Of a DNA stretch of 64,000 bases, positions 37,225 through 47,625 are shown in pieces. The notes beneath the pieces were generated by a model, which saw nothing but the letters and a program-made list of their open reading frames with translations, did not search any database and was not told where the DNA came from. The stretch comes from Paenalcaligenes niemegkensis (GTDB lineage Bacteria; Pseudomonadota; Gammaproteobacteria; Burkholderiales; Burkholderiaceae_B), in the NCBI RefSeq assembly GCF_022230885.1, contig NZ_JAKGCT010000004.1, positions 124,001 through 188,000 on the forward strand. The letters run 5' to 3'. The first letter of the stretch is position 1. Each line of letters begins with the position of its first letter. Made by a program: the position numbers and the translations under genes.

Positions 37225-39711
37225 TTAGGGCAGTGCACCGTTTAAGAACGGTTTAGGAACTTTTTTGGCCACAGAAGCTGACTTCCCGGCGGTTGCCCGT
37301 GTTTTGGCCGCACTTTTTTTCACTGCGGATTTTTTAGCCACGGTTTTTTTAGCTACTGCTTTTTTAATAGCTGTTTTTTTGGCCGCCGTAGTTTTAGTAA
37401 CCGTGCTTTTGCGGGCGGGCCTTTTGATAGCGGGTTTCTCTGTGCTGGTGGTGGCAGGAGCAGAGGTTTCAGAGGGCGTTTTAGCGATAGCAGCATGTTC
37501 ACGATCAGTGGCTGTGTGTGGCGTGGCGGAAACCGGGGAAGCCTCAGCTACAGAGTTTTGTTGAGCCGCCTGCTCAAAGATTTCCAGCACTTCATTAAGA
37601 CGTTCGAGTTCAGCAGGACTAATTTGCGTTCCCGCTGTGGCCACAGCAAAGACGCGTCTAGCCAATTGGCGAATTTCGTCAGAACTACCCTCTCTTAACA
37701 GATGTCCAATGCTGCTAACCGCTTTTGTAGTATCAGCAGTCAAGATTTTTGCCTGTTCCCGTACGGTCAGCCTAAAGGGCTTGGTGTCGTGAAAATCGCA
37801 CTCGGGACATTCATGCAATTGTTTGGCCTGCTCAAAATGACGTTCGTCGGCGCTGCCCCGTGACTGCAACATGTAAAAGATTGCACGTACACCGGCTTCA
37901 AGCAAGCCACCTTCAGTCATGGCATGATTGATTTGCTCCCGTTGATACTCGGTAGGCTGCTTAAAAGATTGGGGGATAGATTTGGCTTCGGATTCGTTGT
38001 GCAGGTCTTGAACCGGATAGCTATATAACAGCTTGAACCAGTTTTCATATTGCTGATCACGTTGATCTCTATACAGATTCAATGCGTCTTCTATAGCTGA
38101 AGATGTTTGTTTTTGCCACTGCCAGAAGGGGTTTTCTTCTGCTACAGGCTGGCGTGTCTCACGTACCTGATCGGCCATGCTTTTTATGACCGCAGCCATT
38201 GGGTTCGCACTAGACCACCATTCGTAAGAAGTTCGCAACGGGTGAGTGGCTTGTAAAAAACGGGCTGATTGAGGTGTGCTAAGGGCCTTCACCCAAGGCT
38301 GCATTACGCTTTTGTAGAAATCCAGGTTTTGTTCTGAAACGTTTGCTGCCCGTGCAAACCGTTTGTTGCTTTCAGGGTCGTCTTTGACGATGTCCTGGAT
38401 GGCGGAGATGGAACGCCCACGAATATTCAGGCGATAAGGATCGTGTATGGGATTTCGTTCGTCTTCTGCCACGTCGTCGACGCTGGCCTGGTAAATTCCG
38501 GCAGGCAAAAGATTAATCAGTTCAATATTATTGGCAAATTCGGCGTGTTCTTTGCTGCCCACCTTGGACGATACAAAAATACCCAGGTGACCAATACTTT
38601 CGTGGGTAGCATACACAATGGTCTGGTCGTTTTCCACGACTTCAGCATCAGAGCGGTAGAGGTCTGTGATCCAGCCCAAAGCCTGTGGCGGTGGAGTGAT
38701 GTTATCGCCGTAAGAGCTGAACACCACGATGGGTGACCGTATGTTTCGCAGGTCTATGGGTTGTCCGTCTGATGTTCGCAGCTGGACTGTGCTTAATTTA
38801 TTTCCAATAAATAAATTATCAACGATGTACTGCATCTCGACATCGTTTAAGTAGACATATCCACCCCAGTATTTTTCGAATTGCAGATAGCGGGGCGCTT
38901 CGGTGTCGATATTGGAGTATAAGTGGTGGTTTTTGCTCCACCATGTATTGGCGGGGCTCAGGCTTTCAAAGTTTTGAACCAGCCACGCGCCATCAAAATG
39001 CCCATTTCCCAGATCGCTGGTAAAGGCAGCGAGCCAACTACCGCCCACGAGCCCGCCGGTGTAGCGCATGGGGGCGTCACCGGCCCAGTAGGACATAGGA
39101 GCACCCGCTACAATGATGGGGCCAAATAACTCTGGCCATAGTGCAGCAGCCATTAAAATTTGCCAGCCGGCCTGACAATTGCCGATAACGGCTGGTTTGC
39201 CCACACTTTCAGGGTGCAGCTCGCCCACTTTGCGAACAAAGGCAGCCTCGGCCCGCATTACGTCTTCAACCGTTTGTCCGGGTTCAGGATCAGGCGTAAA
39301 TCCGACAAAGTAGCAGGGATGGCCGGCATTTAACGCCGCACCAATTTCGCTTTCGGGTTTGAAGCCGCCAATACCAGGGCCATGTCCTGCACGGGGATCC
39401 ACCACAATAAATGGACGCTTACGCGGATCAGGGGTTTGGTCGGGCCCTGGAGTAATACGTACCAGCCAGTAATTAACAGGATGCTCAAGCTCACGGCCGG
39501 AAAGAACGGGCTCGCAGGGGAAACTCAATACAGTAGGAACTTCCAGTGCCAGGTGTTCGCGATATTGATCACCGCGCTGACGCTGCACATCGGCATACAG
39601 AATAAGGCGTTGCCACGCATCTACGCCGTATTCCCATGCGGCGAGGCCGAACCCTAAGGGGTTGGTAGGCAAAGCATTAAGTGGGGAGTCGTGAGGAGGA
39701 GTTGCAGACAT
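37225..39711 (-). CDS. DUF3141 / PhaC-like alpha-beta hydrolase with histone-H1-like tail
   Basis: This 828-residue protein begins MSATPPHDSPLNALPTN. Its hydrolase domain resembles polyhydroxyalkanoate synthases: GNCQAGW holds the cysteine nucleophile (G-x-C-x-A), SYGDNITPPPQ the aspartate and THESIGHLGIF the histidine. DUF3141 proteins share this outline; their substrate is unknown. The last 75 residues are Lys/Ala/Thr repeats such as AAKKTAIKKAVAKKTVAKK, like the H1-type tails of PhaF and AlgP. ATG 39711 is chosen because the upstream 74 codons do not look like the family and cover AT-rich promoter-like sequence. Confidence 0.8.
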   Translation of the reverse strand: MSATPPHDSPLNALPTNPLGFGLAAWEYGVDAWQRLILYADVQRQRGDQYREHLALEVPTVLSFPCEPVLSGRELEHPVNYWLVRITPGPDQTPDPRKRPFIVVDPRAGHGPGIGGFKPESEIGAALNAGHPCYFVGFTPDPEPGQTVEDVMRAEAAFVRKVGELHPESVGKPAVIGNCQAGWQILMAAALWPELFGPIIVAGAPMSYWAGDAPMRYTGGLVGGSWLAAFTSDLGNGHFDGAWLVQNFESLSPANTWWSKNHHLYSNIDTEAPRYLQFEKYWGGYVYLNDVEMQYIVDNLFIGNKLSTVQLRTSDGQPIDLRNIRSPIVVFSSYGDNITPPPQALGWITDLYRSDAEVVENDQTIVYATHESIGHLGIFVSSKVGSKEHAEFANNIELINLLPAGIYQASVDDVAEDERNPIHDPYRLNIRGRSISAIQDIVKDDPESNKRFARAANVSEQNLDFYKSVMQPWVKALSTPQSARFLQATHPLRTSYEWWSSANPMAAVIKSMADQVRETRQPVAEENPFWQWQKQTSSAIEDALNLYRDQRDQQYENWFKLLYSYPVQDLHNESEAKSIPQSFKQPTEYQREQINHAMTEGGLLEAGVRAIFYMLQSRGSADERHFEQAKQLHECPECDFHDTKPFRLTVREQAKILTADTTKAVSSIGHLLREGSSDEIRQLARRVFAVATAGTQISPAELERLNEVLEIFEQAAQQNSVAEASPVSATPHTATDREHAAIAKTPSETSAPATTSTEKPAIKRPARKSTVTKTTAAKKTAIKKAVAKKTVAKKSAVKKSAAKTRATAGKSASVAKKVPKPFLNGALP

Positions 39712-39965
39712 GGTAAACCTTAATTTATGTTGACCTTGGCGAGCGCTTGCTGCTGACAGGAAATAGTAAACCGTATTTACCGCTATATTCAAATCAAAGC
39801 AGGGAATGCTTTGGTTTTCTTTATATATATTAATAATATAGCTGTGTTTTTTGACACTTTGATGAATGGCTTTTTCTATGCAAGCCGAGTGTCTGGGCGC
39901 CACCTTAACCTTGTCTGGTGCTCTTGACCGCAATGTGGCTTAGCAAAGCAGGCAACAAAACGTGA

Positions 39966-40472
39966 TTAGGCGTTCCATAAAGGCAGGCCTCCGGTTTTAT
40001 CCAGGTGCGTTAAATACAGGCGTAAATCAAATTCATACTGAAAATAATCAGGCTCTATGTGCTGGCATAGCTGGTAGAAACTTTTGTTGTGATCCCGCTC
40101 TTTAAGGTGGGCGAGCTCGTGCACCACGATCATTCGCAGGAATGCATCGGGTACCACGCGAAATACCGTAGCGATACGAATTTCGTGTTTTGCCTTCAGG
40201 TTTTTGCCCTGTTTGCGAGAAATCGTAGTGTGTGTTCCCAAGGCATGGGCGATGACTTGTATTTTGCTGTCAAATGCGACTTTGCTGATCAGGGGGCTGT
40301 TTCGCATAGAGCGTTGCTTGATGCTGTCTACATAATCATATAAGGCTTTGTCGGTACGTATGGTGTGGACATCAGGATAGCGGGAGAGCAATGAGTCTCC
40401 CAGTCTTCCTTGTTCTGTTAACAGGCGAACTTTTGATAGCAGCTCTGGAGGATAGCCATTCAGATATTTCAT
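39966..40472 (-). CDS. YgjP-like zinc metallopeptidase (DUF45)
   Basis: This 168-residue protein has the HELAHLKERDHNKSFY motif (about 118-133): HExxH plus a downstream histidine, as in the YgjP/WrbP-like and SprT-like metallopeptidases. Upstream KLKAKHEIRIATVFR-type residues (here KNLKAKHEIRIATVF) are typical of the group. Its role is not known; SprT-like relatives act in DNA-protein crosslink repair. It follows the DUF3141 gene's 5' end on the same strand. Confidence 0.8.
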   Translation of the reverse strand: MKYLNGYPPELLSKVRLLTEQGRLGDSLLSRYPDVHTIRTDKALYDYVDSIKQRSMRNSPLISKVAFDSKIQVIAHALGTHTTISRKQGKNLKAKHEIRIATVFRVVPDAFLRMIVVHELAHLKERDHNKSFYQLCQHIEPDYFQYEFDLRLYLTHLDKTGGLPLWNA

Positions 40473-40596
40473 GGTTAAGCCGGGTAAATACGTAGCTGGA
40501 TAAACAGTTCATATTGTAAAGCTTTACCGTTTCTCGGCGCGAATTCACCGTACACCATTGATTCACGTCGGCGGCGATAAGGGGCGCCTGAATGAA

Positions 40597-40634
40597 AAAA
40601 GCAGCAAGGGCCAGTTAAGGCCCCTGCTGCTTTT
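40597..40634 (-). terminator. Rho-independent terminator after the lactate permease gene
   Basis: AAAAGCAGCAAGGGCC (40597-40612) pairs with GGCCCCTGCTGCTTTT (40619-40634), with one non-canonical pair and a 6-base loop. On the minus strand the stem ends in a T run. It lies 40 bases past the lldP stop. Confidence 0.8.
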
Positions 40635-40674
40635 CTGGGTGCGTCGCTCTGGCGGTCACCCGTTTGTCTAAAGC

Positions 40675-42375
40675 TTAAACTATGGGAACGAGGGGGTCGG
40701 TAACGCCCAATACATTAATCGCGAATAAGGTTATCAAGCCTGCAGCAATCAAATAGTAAAGAGTAGGCCAGATGGTTTTGCGTAGCACAGCGCCTTCGCG
40801 TCCCAGGAAGCCCACCGTGGCCGATGCTGCCACAACGTTGTGAATGGCAATCATGTTACCGGCGCCTGCGCCCACGGCTTGCACTGCCACAATCAGTGCA
40901 CCTGAAATACCTAAGTTTGTGGCTACGCCGAACTGGAATTGGCTGAGCATCATATTACTGACTGTGTTGGAACCAGCAATAAAGGCACCTAAAGCACCCA
41001 CGGCGGGAGCAAATGCTGGATAGATTTGCCCCACGCTGTCTGCTACCCATTGCGCCATCAGAATAGGCATGCTGGGGATATCGGCTGCATTAACGCCTGA
41101 GTTAATCAGGATACGAACCATGGGTACCGTAAACAGCAGTACGAAACCGGCTCCTAACAGCACTCGTGTTGATTCGCTTGTAGCAGCGCGCAACTCATCC
41201 CAGCGCATTTTATGCAGAAAGAAAGTGGCGATCACAACAATAACCAAAATGCCGCCGGGCAGGAAAACTGGCAAGAAGTCGCCCCCGATTCCAGCCTCTC
41301 CTAAAATATCTGTGAAGACAATGGCTACAGACTTCATGGCATCGCCTACAGGCTTGAAGACACGGCTGATTACCAGCAGCAATGCCACTAGTACATAAGG
41401 CATCCACGCCAAAAAGCTGGACATGGGCCGTTGTGTCATGTCTTCAATGCGTAACTCGATACTACCCAGCCACTCGCTTGGCCAGTCCTTGGCATCAGCG
41501 AAGTCCCAGCTTTCTTTGGGAACCAGGAAGCCACGTTTAGCAGCAAATGTGACTACCGCCAAACCAATCAGACCACCCAGCATTGACGGGAACTCAGGAC
41601 CCAGGAATACGCCCGTTAAGGTGTAGGGGATGGTGAAGGCGAAAGCGGCGAAAATAGCAAAGGGAATAGCGGCGAAGCCATCACTCCATTTCTTGTTTTT
41701 GCCAAAGAAGCGAGTCAACATCAAAACCATTAACACCGGCATCAGGGTGCCGATAATGGCATGTGTAAACGCAACCTGCACCACAATCTGGTGGAAGTAT
41801 TCGGTCCAGCTTGAGCCAGCAGCTACAAGCTGCTGGTTAATGGTGGCGGTATCAAGGCCAGTATTCACACCCACAATCATGGGTGTACCCACCGCACCAA
41901 ACGATACCGGCGTACTTTGTACCATCATCCCCAGCATGACAGCAGCCATTGCGGGGAAGCCCAGGGCAACCAGCAAGGGGGCGGCGATGGCCGCAGGTGT
42001 TCCAAAACCCGAAGCGCCTTCAATAAAGCAGCCAAATAGCCAGGCCACAATAATGGCCTGTATGCGTCGATCCGGGCTGATGGACACGAATCCGGCACGT
42101 ATGGCGGTGATGCCGCCTGAATGCTTCAGCGTATTTAGCAGCAAGATCGCGCCAAAAATGATCCAGATCAGCCCAATGGTAATAATCAGGCCCTGAATGG
42201 TTGAAGCCAGTACCCGGTTAACACTCATGTCCCATGCAAACAGAGCAACAAGCGCCGATAGCAGATAAACAATTGGCATGGAACGCGCCGCTGTCCAGCG
42301 TAGTCCCACCAATAATATGCCCGCCAATAAGATGGGGAAAAAGCTAGAAATGCTAATAAACCAGTTGACATACAT
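40675..42375 (-). CDS. lldP: L-lactate permease
   Basis: LldP/LctP imports lactate (and often glycolate) with protons. The roughly 566-residue protein has about 12-14 membrane helices. Family stretches include [37 protein letters not shown] and [20 protein letters not shown]. The start at 42375 ([14 protein letters not shown]) resembles the family's N-terminus and follows AAGGA; an in-frame ATG at 42402 is the alternative. No lactate dehydrogenase gene is adjacent. Confidence 0.9.
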   Translation of the reverse strand: MYVNWFISISSFFPILLAGILLVGLRWTAARSMPIVYLLSALVALFAWDMSVNRVLASTIQGLIITIGLIWIIFGAILLLNTLKHSGGITAIRAGFVSISPDRRIQAIIVAWLFGCFIEGASGFGTPAAIAAPLLVALGFPAMAAVMLGMMVQSTPVSFGAVGTPMIVGVNTGLDTATINQQLVAAGSSWTEYFHQIVVQVAFTHAIIGTLMPVLMVLMLTRFFGKNKKWSDGFAAIPFAIFAAFAFTIPYTLTGVFLGPEFPSMLGGLIGLAVVTFAAKRGFLVPKESWDFADAKDWPSEWLGSIELRIEDMTQRPMSSFLAWMPYVLVALLLVISRVFKPVGDAMKSVAIVFTDILGEAGIGGDFLPVFLPGGILVIVVIATFFLHKMRWDELRAATSESTRVLLGAGFVLLFTVPMVRILINSGVNAADIPSMPILMAQWVADSVGQIYPAFAPAVGALGAFIAGSNTVSNMMLSQFQFGVATNLGISGALIVAVQAVGAGAGNMIAIHNVVAASATVGFLGREGAVLRKTIWPTLYYLIAAGLITLFAINVLGVTDPLVPIV

Positions 42376-42589
42376 CTTTCCTTGGCCGTGAACGTACTGC
42401 ATTTATGTACGCGGAGATACTTATCGTAGGCAGGATCATGAATGAGTCTGCTGCGAAGTCAGTATTGGATTCTGTGAGGATTCATTGGTCTTACCTCTTG
42501 ACCTTGTGCAAAGTGTAGAGTTTAGGTGTCTTCAGAGATGAGCGTCAATTAGGGGTATACACCCATAAGAAGCCCGTATTAAGCGCGTC

Positions 42590-43507
42590 TTAGAGGTCTT
42601 CGCTTTGTAATAATTGTTTTAGAAAACGATCAACAATGCGGTTGTAGCGTCGAGCCTTGCGCGTGGCTATCGTTAGCGAGACATCGAAATAAATGGCATC
42701 GGGCCTGATAGCACGCATCAAATTTCTGCGCACCCAGTTTGCAGCGTAATGGTCAGGTAGAAAGCCCATATAACCCCCTGTCAGAATCAGGAATGCGATG
42801 CCTTCGCGATCCGTGGCGGTGGCCGTGCAACGCAAGCGGTCATGCATGGCCACCGCCTGAGGAGTCATCCGGTAGGCAGGCGCAATAGCAGGCTGCTGAT
42901 CCAGTAGGGCAATGTCGAGACTTTGACTTTGGGCAAACCAGGGGTGATCGTGGCTGCAGTACAGAAAGGAACGCTCGTCGTATAAAGGCACGTACTCCAG
43001 GTTCGATAAGGGGCTGACCAGCGGGAAGGCCCCCACATGCAGGCGTCCGTCCATTAAACCTAGTTCAATTTCGGTAGGGGTGCTCATGCTGATATTAATG
43101 AGAATTTCGTCGCTAATACCCTGAAGCGCACGCAGAGCATGAGTAATACGCATTTGGGGCTGAGTCACCAAATTATTCATCAAGCCAATGTTAAGTTCAC
43201 CGCGCAAAGTGTGATGCAGCTGATTGATTTCAGTTTTAAAGCCTTCTACTGCAGCGAGCAAAGCGTTGGCGGAACCCAGCACCTGCCTGCCTTCATCGGT
43301 CAGCGCGAAACCTGCACGTCCCCGTTGGCATAGCCGCATCCCCAGGCGTTTTTCCAGATCGCTCATGTGCAGGCTGATGGCTGACGATGAAATGCCTAAT
43401 AAGCGTTCGGCTGCGGAAAAACTTCCGGCTTCGACTACAGCCTTAAAGACACGCAGTAAACGCAATTCGAAATCACTGATTTGGGCGAGTGGATTATTAA
43501 GGCTCAT
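42590..43507 (-). CDS. LysR-family transcriptional regulator
   Basis: This 305-residue LysR regulator has the N-terminal HTH (FELRLLRVFKAVVEAGSFSA, then AERLLGISSSAISLHMSDLE, about 11-50) and a substrate-binding domain. It reads divergently from the beta-alanine transaminase gene at 43614 and is the likely activator of that catabolic unit. It also precedes lldP on the same strand. ATG 43507 (MSLNNPLAQISDFE) is preferred over 43555. Confidence 0.88.
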   Translation of the reverse strand: MSLNNPLAQISDFELRLLRVFKAVVEAGSFSAAERLLGISSSAISLHMSDLEKRLGMRLCQRGRAGFALTDEGRQVLGSANALLAAVEGFKTEINQLHHTLRGELNIGLMNNLVTQPQMRITHALRALQGISDEILINISMSTPTEIELGLMDGRLHVGAFPLVSPLSNLEYVPLYDERSFLYCSHDHPWFAQSQSLDIALLDQQPAIAPAYRMTPQAVAMHDRLRCTATATDREGIAFLILTGGYMGFLPDHYAANWVRRNLMRAIRPDAIYFDVSLTIATRKARRYNRIVDRFLKQLLQSEDL

Positions 43508-43613
43508 TGCTTTAGTAAAACCATAACTGAAGTTGAATAGATTTGAATTTACCAAACAAACTACAGATCACAAACTAGAGTTATGGCTAATACTTAAAGA
43601 TGGAGACAAAACA

Positions 43614-44959
43614 ATGAATTACCCGGCACATGATCAGGTGTTTTTGACGGCTTCATTAAACCTTAAAGCGCACTGGATGCCTTTCAGTGCTAACCGCAAC
43701 TTTCAGCATGACCCCCGCATGGTAGTGGCGGCCGAAGGTAATTATTTAATTGACGAAAAAGGCCGGCGGGTGTTTGATGCCCTGTCGGGTCTTTGGACAT
43801 GTGGAGCAGGGCATTGCCGCGAGGAAATCAAGTACGCCGTGGCAAAACAGCTTGGTACGCTTGACTACGCACCGGCTTTTCAGTTTGGTCATCCGCTTTC
43901 GTTTAAGTTCGCAGAGGAACTTACGGCTCTGGTGCCAGACCCTTTGAATCACGTCTTTTTCACGAATTCGGGCTCCGAAGCAACTGACACGGCCGTGAAA
44001 ATGGCCCGTGCTTATTGGCGCATTAGGGGCGCGCGCAAAAGACCAAATTAATCGGACGGGCGCGTGGTTATCATGGCGTCAATGTCGCGGGCACCAGTTT
44101 AGGTGGTATAGGCAGTAACCGAAAAATGTTCGGTCAGCTAATGGATGTGGAACATCTTCCTCATACCTTGCAGCCTGAACTGGCCTTTACTAAAGGGGCA
44201 GCCCAAACCGGAGGTATAGAGCTGGCAGACGAACTGCTGAAGCTGATTGAGCTGCATGATGCTTCAAATATTGCAGCAGTCATGATTGAGCCCATGTCTG
44301 GCTCGGCGGGTGTGATTGTACCGCCAGAGGGATACCTGAAACGCTTGCGTGAAATTTGCGATCAGCATGACATTCTATTGATTTTTGATGAGGTTATTAC
44401 CGGTTTTGGCCGTTTGGGGAAAAACTGCGCTGCTGAATACTTTGGTGTAACGCCTGATCTGATGACCATTGCCAAGCAAATTACCAACGGCGCGGTGCCC
44501 ATGGGAGGAGTTATTGTCTCGAAGGACATTTACGACACCTTTATGGGACAAGACTTACCCGAGCACGCTGTTGAGTTCGGCCATGGCTACACCTACTCGG
44601 CGCATCCTGTTGCCTGCGCGGCCGGCCGTGCTGCGCTTGAACTCTTGCAGCGGGAGCAACTGGTCCAACGCTCTGCTGAGCTGGCGCCGCACCTGGAAAA
44701 AGCCATTCATCAATTACGGGGAACTAAACACATCGTAGATATCCGTAATTTTGGCTTGGCGGGTGCGATTCAGTTGGCGCCCCGTGATGGCGATGCCACG
44801 ATACGTCCTTTTGAAGCAGGCCTGGCCTTATGGAAAGCGGGGTTCTATGTGCGTTTTGGCGGCGACACGCTGCAGTTCGGCCCCACTTTTACCACCAGTC
44901 CTGAGGACCTGGATCGCCTGTTCGACGCGGTAGGTGAGGCCATTAGTAACGTAGCCTGA
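43614..44959 (+). CDS. bauA: Beta-alanine:pyruvate transaminase (frameshifted)
   Basis: This class III PLP transaminase moves the amino group of beta-alanine (or other omega-amines) to pyruvate, giving malonate semialdehyde. Motifs: HWMPFSANRNFQ, FFTNSGSEATDTAVKMARAY, LLIFDEVITGFGRLG, and the PLP lysine in IAKQITNGAVPMGG. The frame breaks in the G4 run 44026-44029; adding one G gives RIRGRAQKTKLIGRARGYHG and a 448-residue product in which the PLP lysine is K288, the usual position in BauA-type enzymes. The product is used by MmsA next door. Confidence 0.92.
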
Positions 44960-44975
44960 TGGATTTAGCTGGTTT

Positions 44976-44999
44976 ATCGGGTGCTTTTAGGCACCCGAT
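44976..44999. terminator. Terminator between convergent bauA and mmsA
   Basis: ATCGGGTGC (44976-44984) and GCACCCGAT (44991-44999) form a perfect 9-bp stem with a 6-base loop. A T-rich stretch (TGTTTGGTTT) follows on the plus strand. It can serve both converging genes. Confidence 0.8.
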
Positions 45000-45007
45000 T
45001 GTTTGGT

Positions 45008-46525
45008 TTATTTTGCCGTGGGCATCATAAATTCGGCGCCTTTTGCCGTGCTTTCAGGCCAGCGCTGCATGACCGATTTTTGCCTGGTATAAAAACGCAC
45101 ACCTTCCTCGCCATAGGCGTTCATATCGCCAAATAATGATGATTTCCAGCCCCCGAAGCCTTGCCAGGCCATGGGTACCGGAATGGGCACGTTAATACCC
45201 ACCATTCCCACCTGAATTCGGCGGCTGAACTCGCGTGCGATATGACCATCTCGGGTATAGCAGGCCACGCCGTTGCCGAACTCGTGATCGTTGATAAGCT
45301 CAACCGCCTGGGCAAAGTTATCTACGCGTACACACGACAAGACGGGACCGAAAATTTCTTCCTTATAGATTTTCATGTCGGGCGTGACATGGTCAAACAG
45401 TGTTGCGCCGGTAAAAAATCCGTTTTCGTGGCCCGGGATGGAGCACCCGCGGCCATCGGTCAATAGCGTGGCTCCTTCGTCTACACCGGTTTGTATGTAG
45501 CTCTCGATACGATCACGGGCTTCGCGTGTGACGATAGGACCCATTTCGGCATCAGTCTCCATTCCGTTCTTTATCTTTAATGTTTTTATGCGGTCGATCA
45601 GCAGGGGAAGCACGCGCTCGGCGACATCGCCCACCATGACGGCCACGCTGATGGCCATGCAACGCTCGCCAGCCGAGCCGTAAGCCGCGCCTATCAATGC
45701 GTCTACGACTTGATCAATGTCGGCATCAGGCATCACCACCAGATGGTTTTTTGCCCCTCCCAGAGCTTGTACGCGTTTACCTTTTTTGGCACCAGTCTCA
45801 TAAATATAGCGCGCGATAGGCGTGGAACCCACAAAGCTCAGCGCTTTGACGTGAGGGTGCTCAAGCAGTGCATCCACAGCGGCCTTGCCACCCTGAATTA
45901 CATTGAACACTCCATCCGGTAATCCGGCCTGGCGCAGTAAGTCTGCCATCAAAAGACTGGGAGAGGGATCGCGCTCACTAGGTTTCAGGACAAAGGTATT
46001 ACCGGTTGCAAGCGCGACCGGTATCATCCAAAGCGGTACCATACACGGAAAGTTGAAGGGGGTAACGCCAGCTACCACACCTAAAGGCTGACGTAGTGTC
46101 CAGTTGTCCATGCCAGTAGAGACCTGATCACTAAAGTCAGTTTTTAATAATTGGGGAATGCCGCAGGCGAATTCGACGATCTCAATGCCCCGGGTGACTT
46201 CTCCCTGGGCATCGCTAAACACCTTGCCATGTTCGGCGGTAATCATGGCAGCTAATTCGTCACGATGCTGATTGAGCAGCGCCAGGAACTGGTTCAATAT
46301 TCGAGCCCGTCTAATGGGGGGCGTATCGGCCCAGGCAGGGAAAGCAGCCTGCGCAGCTGTGACTGCGGCCTGGACTTCATCGGATCCGCCCACCAGTATG
46401 GAACGGGCCACTTCTCCGGTAGCAGGGTTGAAAATCTCTTTTTTACGGGATGCATCCCCTGAATAAGGCTGATTATTAACCCAATGACTAATGTCCTGAG
46501 TTGATGTGTAAGGAGCGGGTTTCAT
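45008..46525 (-). CDS. mmsA: Methylmalonate/malonate-semialdehyde dehydrogenase (CoA-acylating)
   Basis: MmsA oxidises (methyl)malonate semialdehyde with NAD and CoA to propionyl- or acetyl-CoA. The 505-residue protein matches the family length. It has [20 protein letters not shown], the [12 protein letters not shown]-site segment, and the catalytic cysteine C289 in [10 protein letters not shown]. Next to bauA it would convert malonate semialdehyde from beta-alanine to acetyl-CoA. A LysR gene lies divergently 148 bases away. Confidence 0.93.
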   Translation of the reverse strand: MKPAPYTSTQDISHWVNNQPYSGDASRKKEIFNPATGEVARSILVGGSDEVQAAVTAAQAAFPAWADTPPIRRARILNQFLALLNQHRDELAAMITAEHGKVFSDAQGEVTRGIEIVEFACGIPQLLKTDFSDQVSTGMDNWTLRQPLGVVAGVTPFNFPCMVPLWMIPVALATGNTFVLKPSERDPSPSLLMADLLRQAGLPDGVFNVIQGGKAAVDALLEHPHVKALSFVGSTPIARYIYETGAKKGKRVQALGGAKNHLVVMPDADIDQVVDALIGAAYGSAGERCMAISVAVMVGDVAERVLPLLIDRIKTLKIKNGMETDAEMGPIVTREARDRIESYIQTGVDEGATLLTDGRGCSIPGHENGFFTGATLFDHVTPDMKIYKEEIFGPVLSCVRVDNFAQAVELINDHEFGNGVACYTRDGHIAREFSRRIQVGMVGINVPIPVPMAWQGFGGWKSSLFGDMNAYGEEGVRFYTRQKSVMQRWPESTAKGAEFMMPTAK

Positions 46526-46672
46526 GGTCGGCCTCGTGTAATGATGTGAGTAGATAAGATCCAGTGTAGAGACGAAACCATGATGCGCCTAGATCTAGAT
46601 TCGTATTTAAATGTTTAGTTAAATGAACAATGGGGGCATAATAAAGCTTGTATCCCTTAGAGGTCTATTCTT

Positions 46673-47625
46673 ATGTCTTTAGAGCGTATCGCCCCGGTAT
46701 TGGCCGACCTGCACCTGCTAACCGTGTTGGCGCAAACCGGTAGTTTTACTCAGGCTGCGTCCCGATTGGGAATTTCAAAGGCCTCGGTAAGCATGCGTAT
46801 TGCCAAGCTTGAGCGGGATGCGGGTGTGCCTCTGGTCAGGCGAACAACACGTTCTGTTAAATTAACTGAAGCTGGTCTGCAGCTATCAAGCGAGCTTGTG
46901 CATAGTTTTAATCAGATCAGCAAAAGTTTCACCATGATTCAAGACCTGGTGGGCGAGCCTCGCGGAAAACTGCGGGTAACGGCACCCGTGGCGTTAGGCC
47001 GACAAATGCTGGCCCCTTTAATCACCCGGTTTTTACAAGCTTATCCTGAAGTCACTATTGATTTAGAGCTTTCAGATGCATTGCTAAACCTGGAGCGTGA
47101 AGGTTTTGATCTGGCGATCCGGCATACACAGAGCCCCCTGAAACCTATGTAGCCTGGAAGCTTTGTGCCGCAGAATCATGGTTGCTGGCTACGCCAGGTT
47201 ATCTCGAGCAGCGCGGGACGCCGAGGCATCCCGCAGATCTGATTCAACACCAGTGTTTGCAATATTTGCGTGGCGAGCGTATTGGGACCTGGAGCTTTGA
47301 GCCCAGAAGGGCCCCAGGCGAGGCGGAGAATGCGCATGTGCAGGTGCTAATACGAGGCCCGCTTAGCGTGAACAATAGTGAAATACTTCGTTCAGCCGCT
47401 CTGGCGGGCCTGGGTATTGCTGTATTGCCGGATTTTTCGGCTAAAGAGGAAGTTGAACGAGGTACCTTGCTACCTATCCTGACTGACTGGCGTCCACTGG
47501 GCGGTTTTGGTGACGGCATTTTTGCTATGCGGCCGTGGTCGCCCAGTGTGCCTAAATCGGTACGAAGCCTGGTAAGTTTTTTACAAGCAGCGTTGGCGGC
47601 AACGCCTATGCCCCCTATGCCTTAG
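46673..47625 (+). CDS. LysR-family transcriptional regulator (frameshifted)
   Basis: The N-terminal HTH (HLLTVLAQTGSFTQAASRLG, then ISKASVSMRIAKLERDAGVP) is intact. The frame breaks in the C5 run 47134-47138; one added C restores SPPETYVAWKLCAAESWLL and joins the substrate-binding domain to the stop at 47625, about 317 residues. It is divergent from mmsA and probably regulates it. Its last 11 bases overlap the convergent EIIC gene. Confidence 0.82.

Noticed and set aside
37265..37564. Plus-strand ORF that looks like a strongly hydrophobic membrane protein
   Set aside because: It is the antisense of the Lys/Ala-rich tail of the DUF3141 gene; AAG/GCC-rich codons read backwards give Leu/Phe/Val/Ala. 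No start signal.
41630..42196. 188-codon plus-strand ORF
   Set aside because: It is antisense to the lactate permease gene, which has clear family motifs; the ORF has no recognisable domain.
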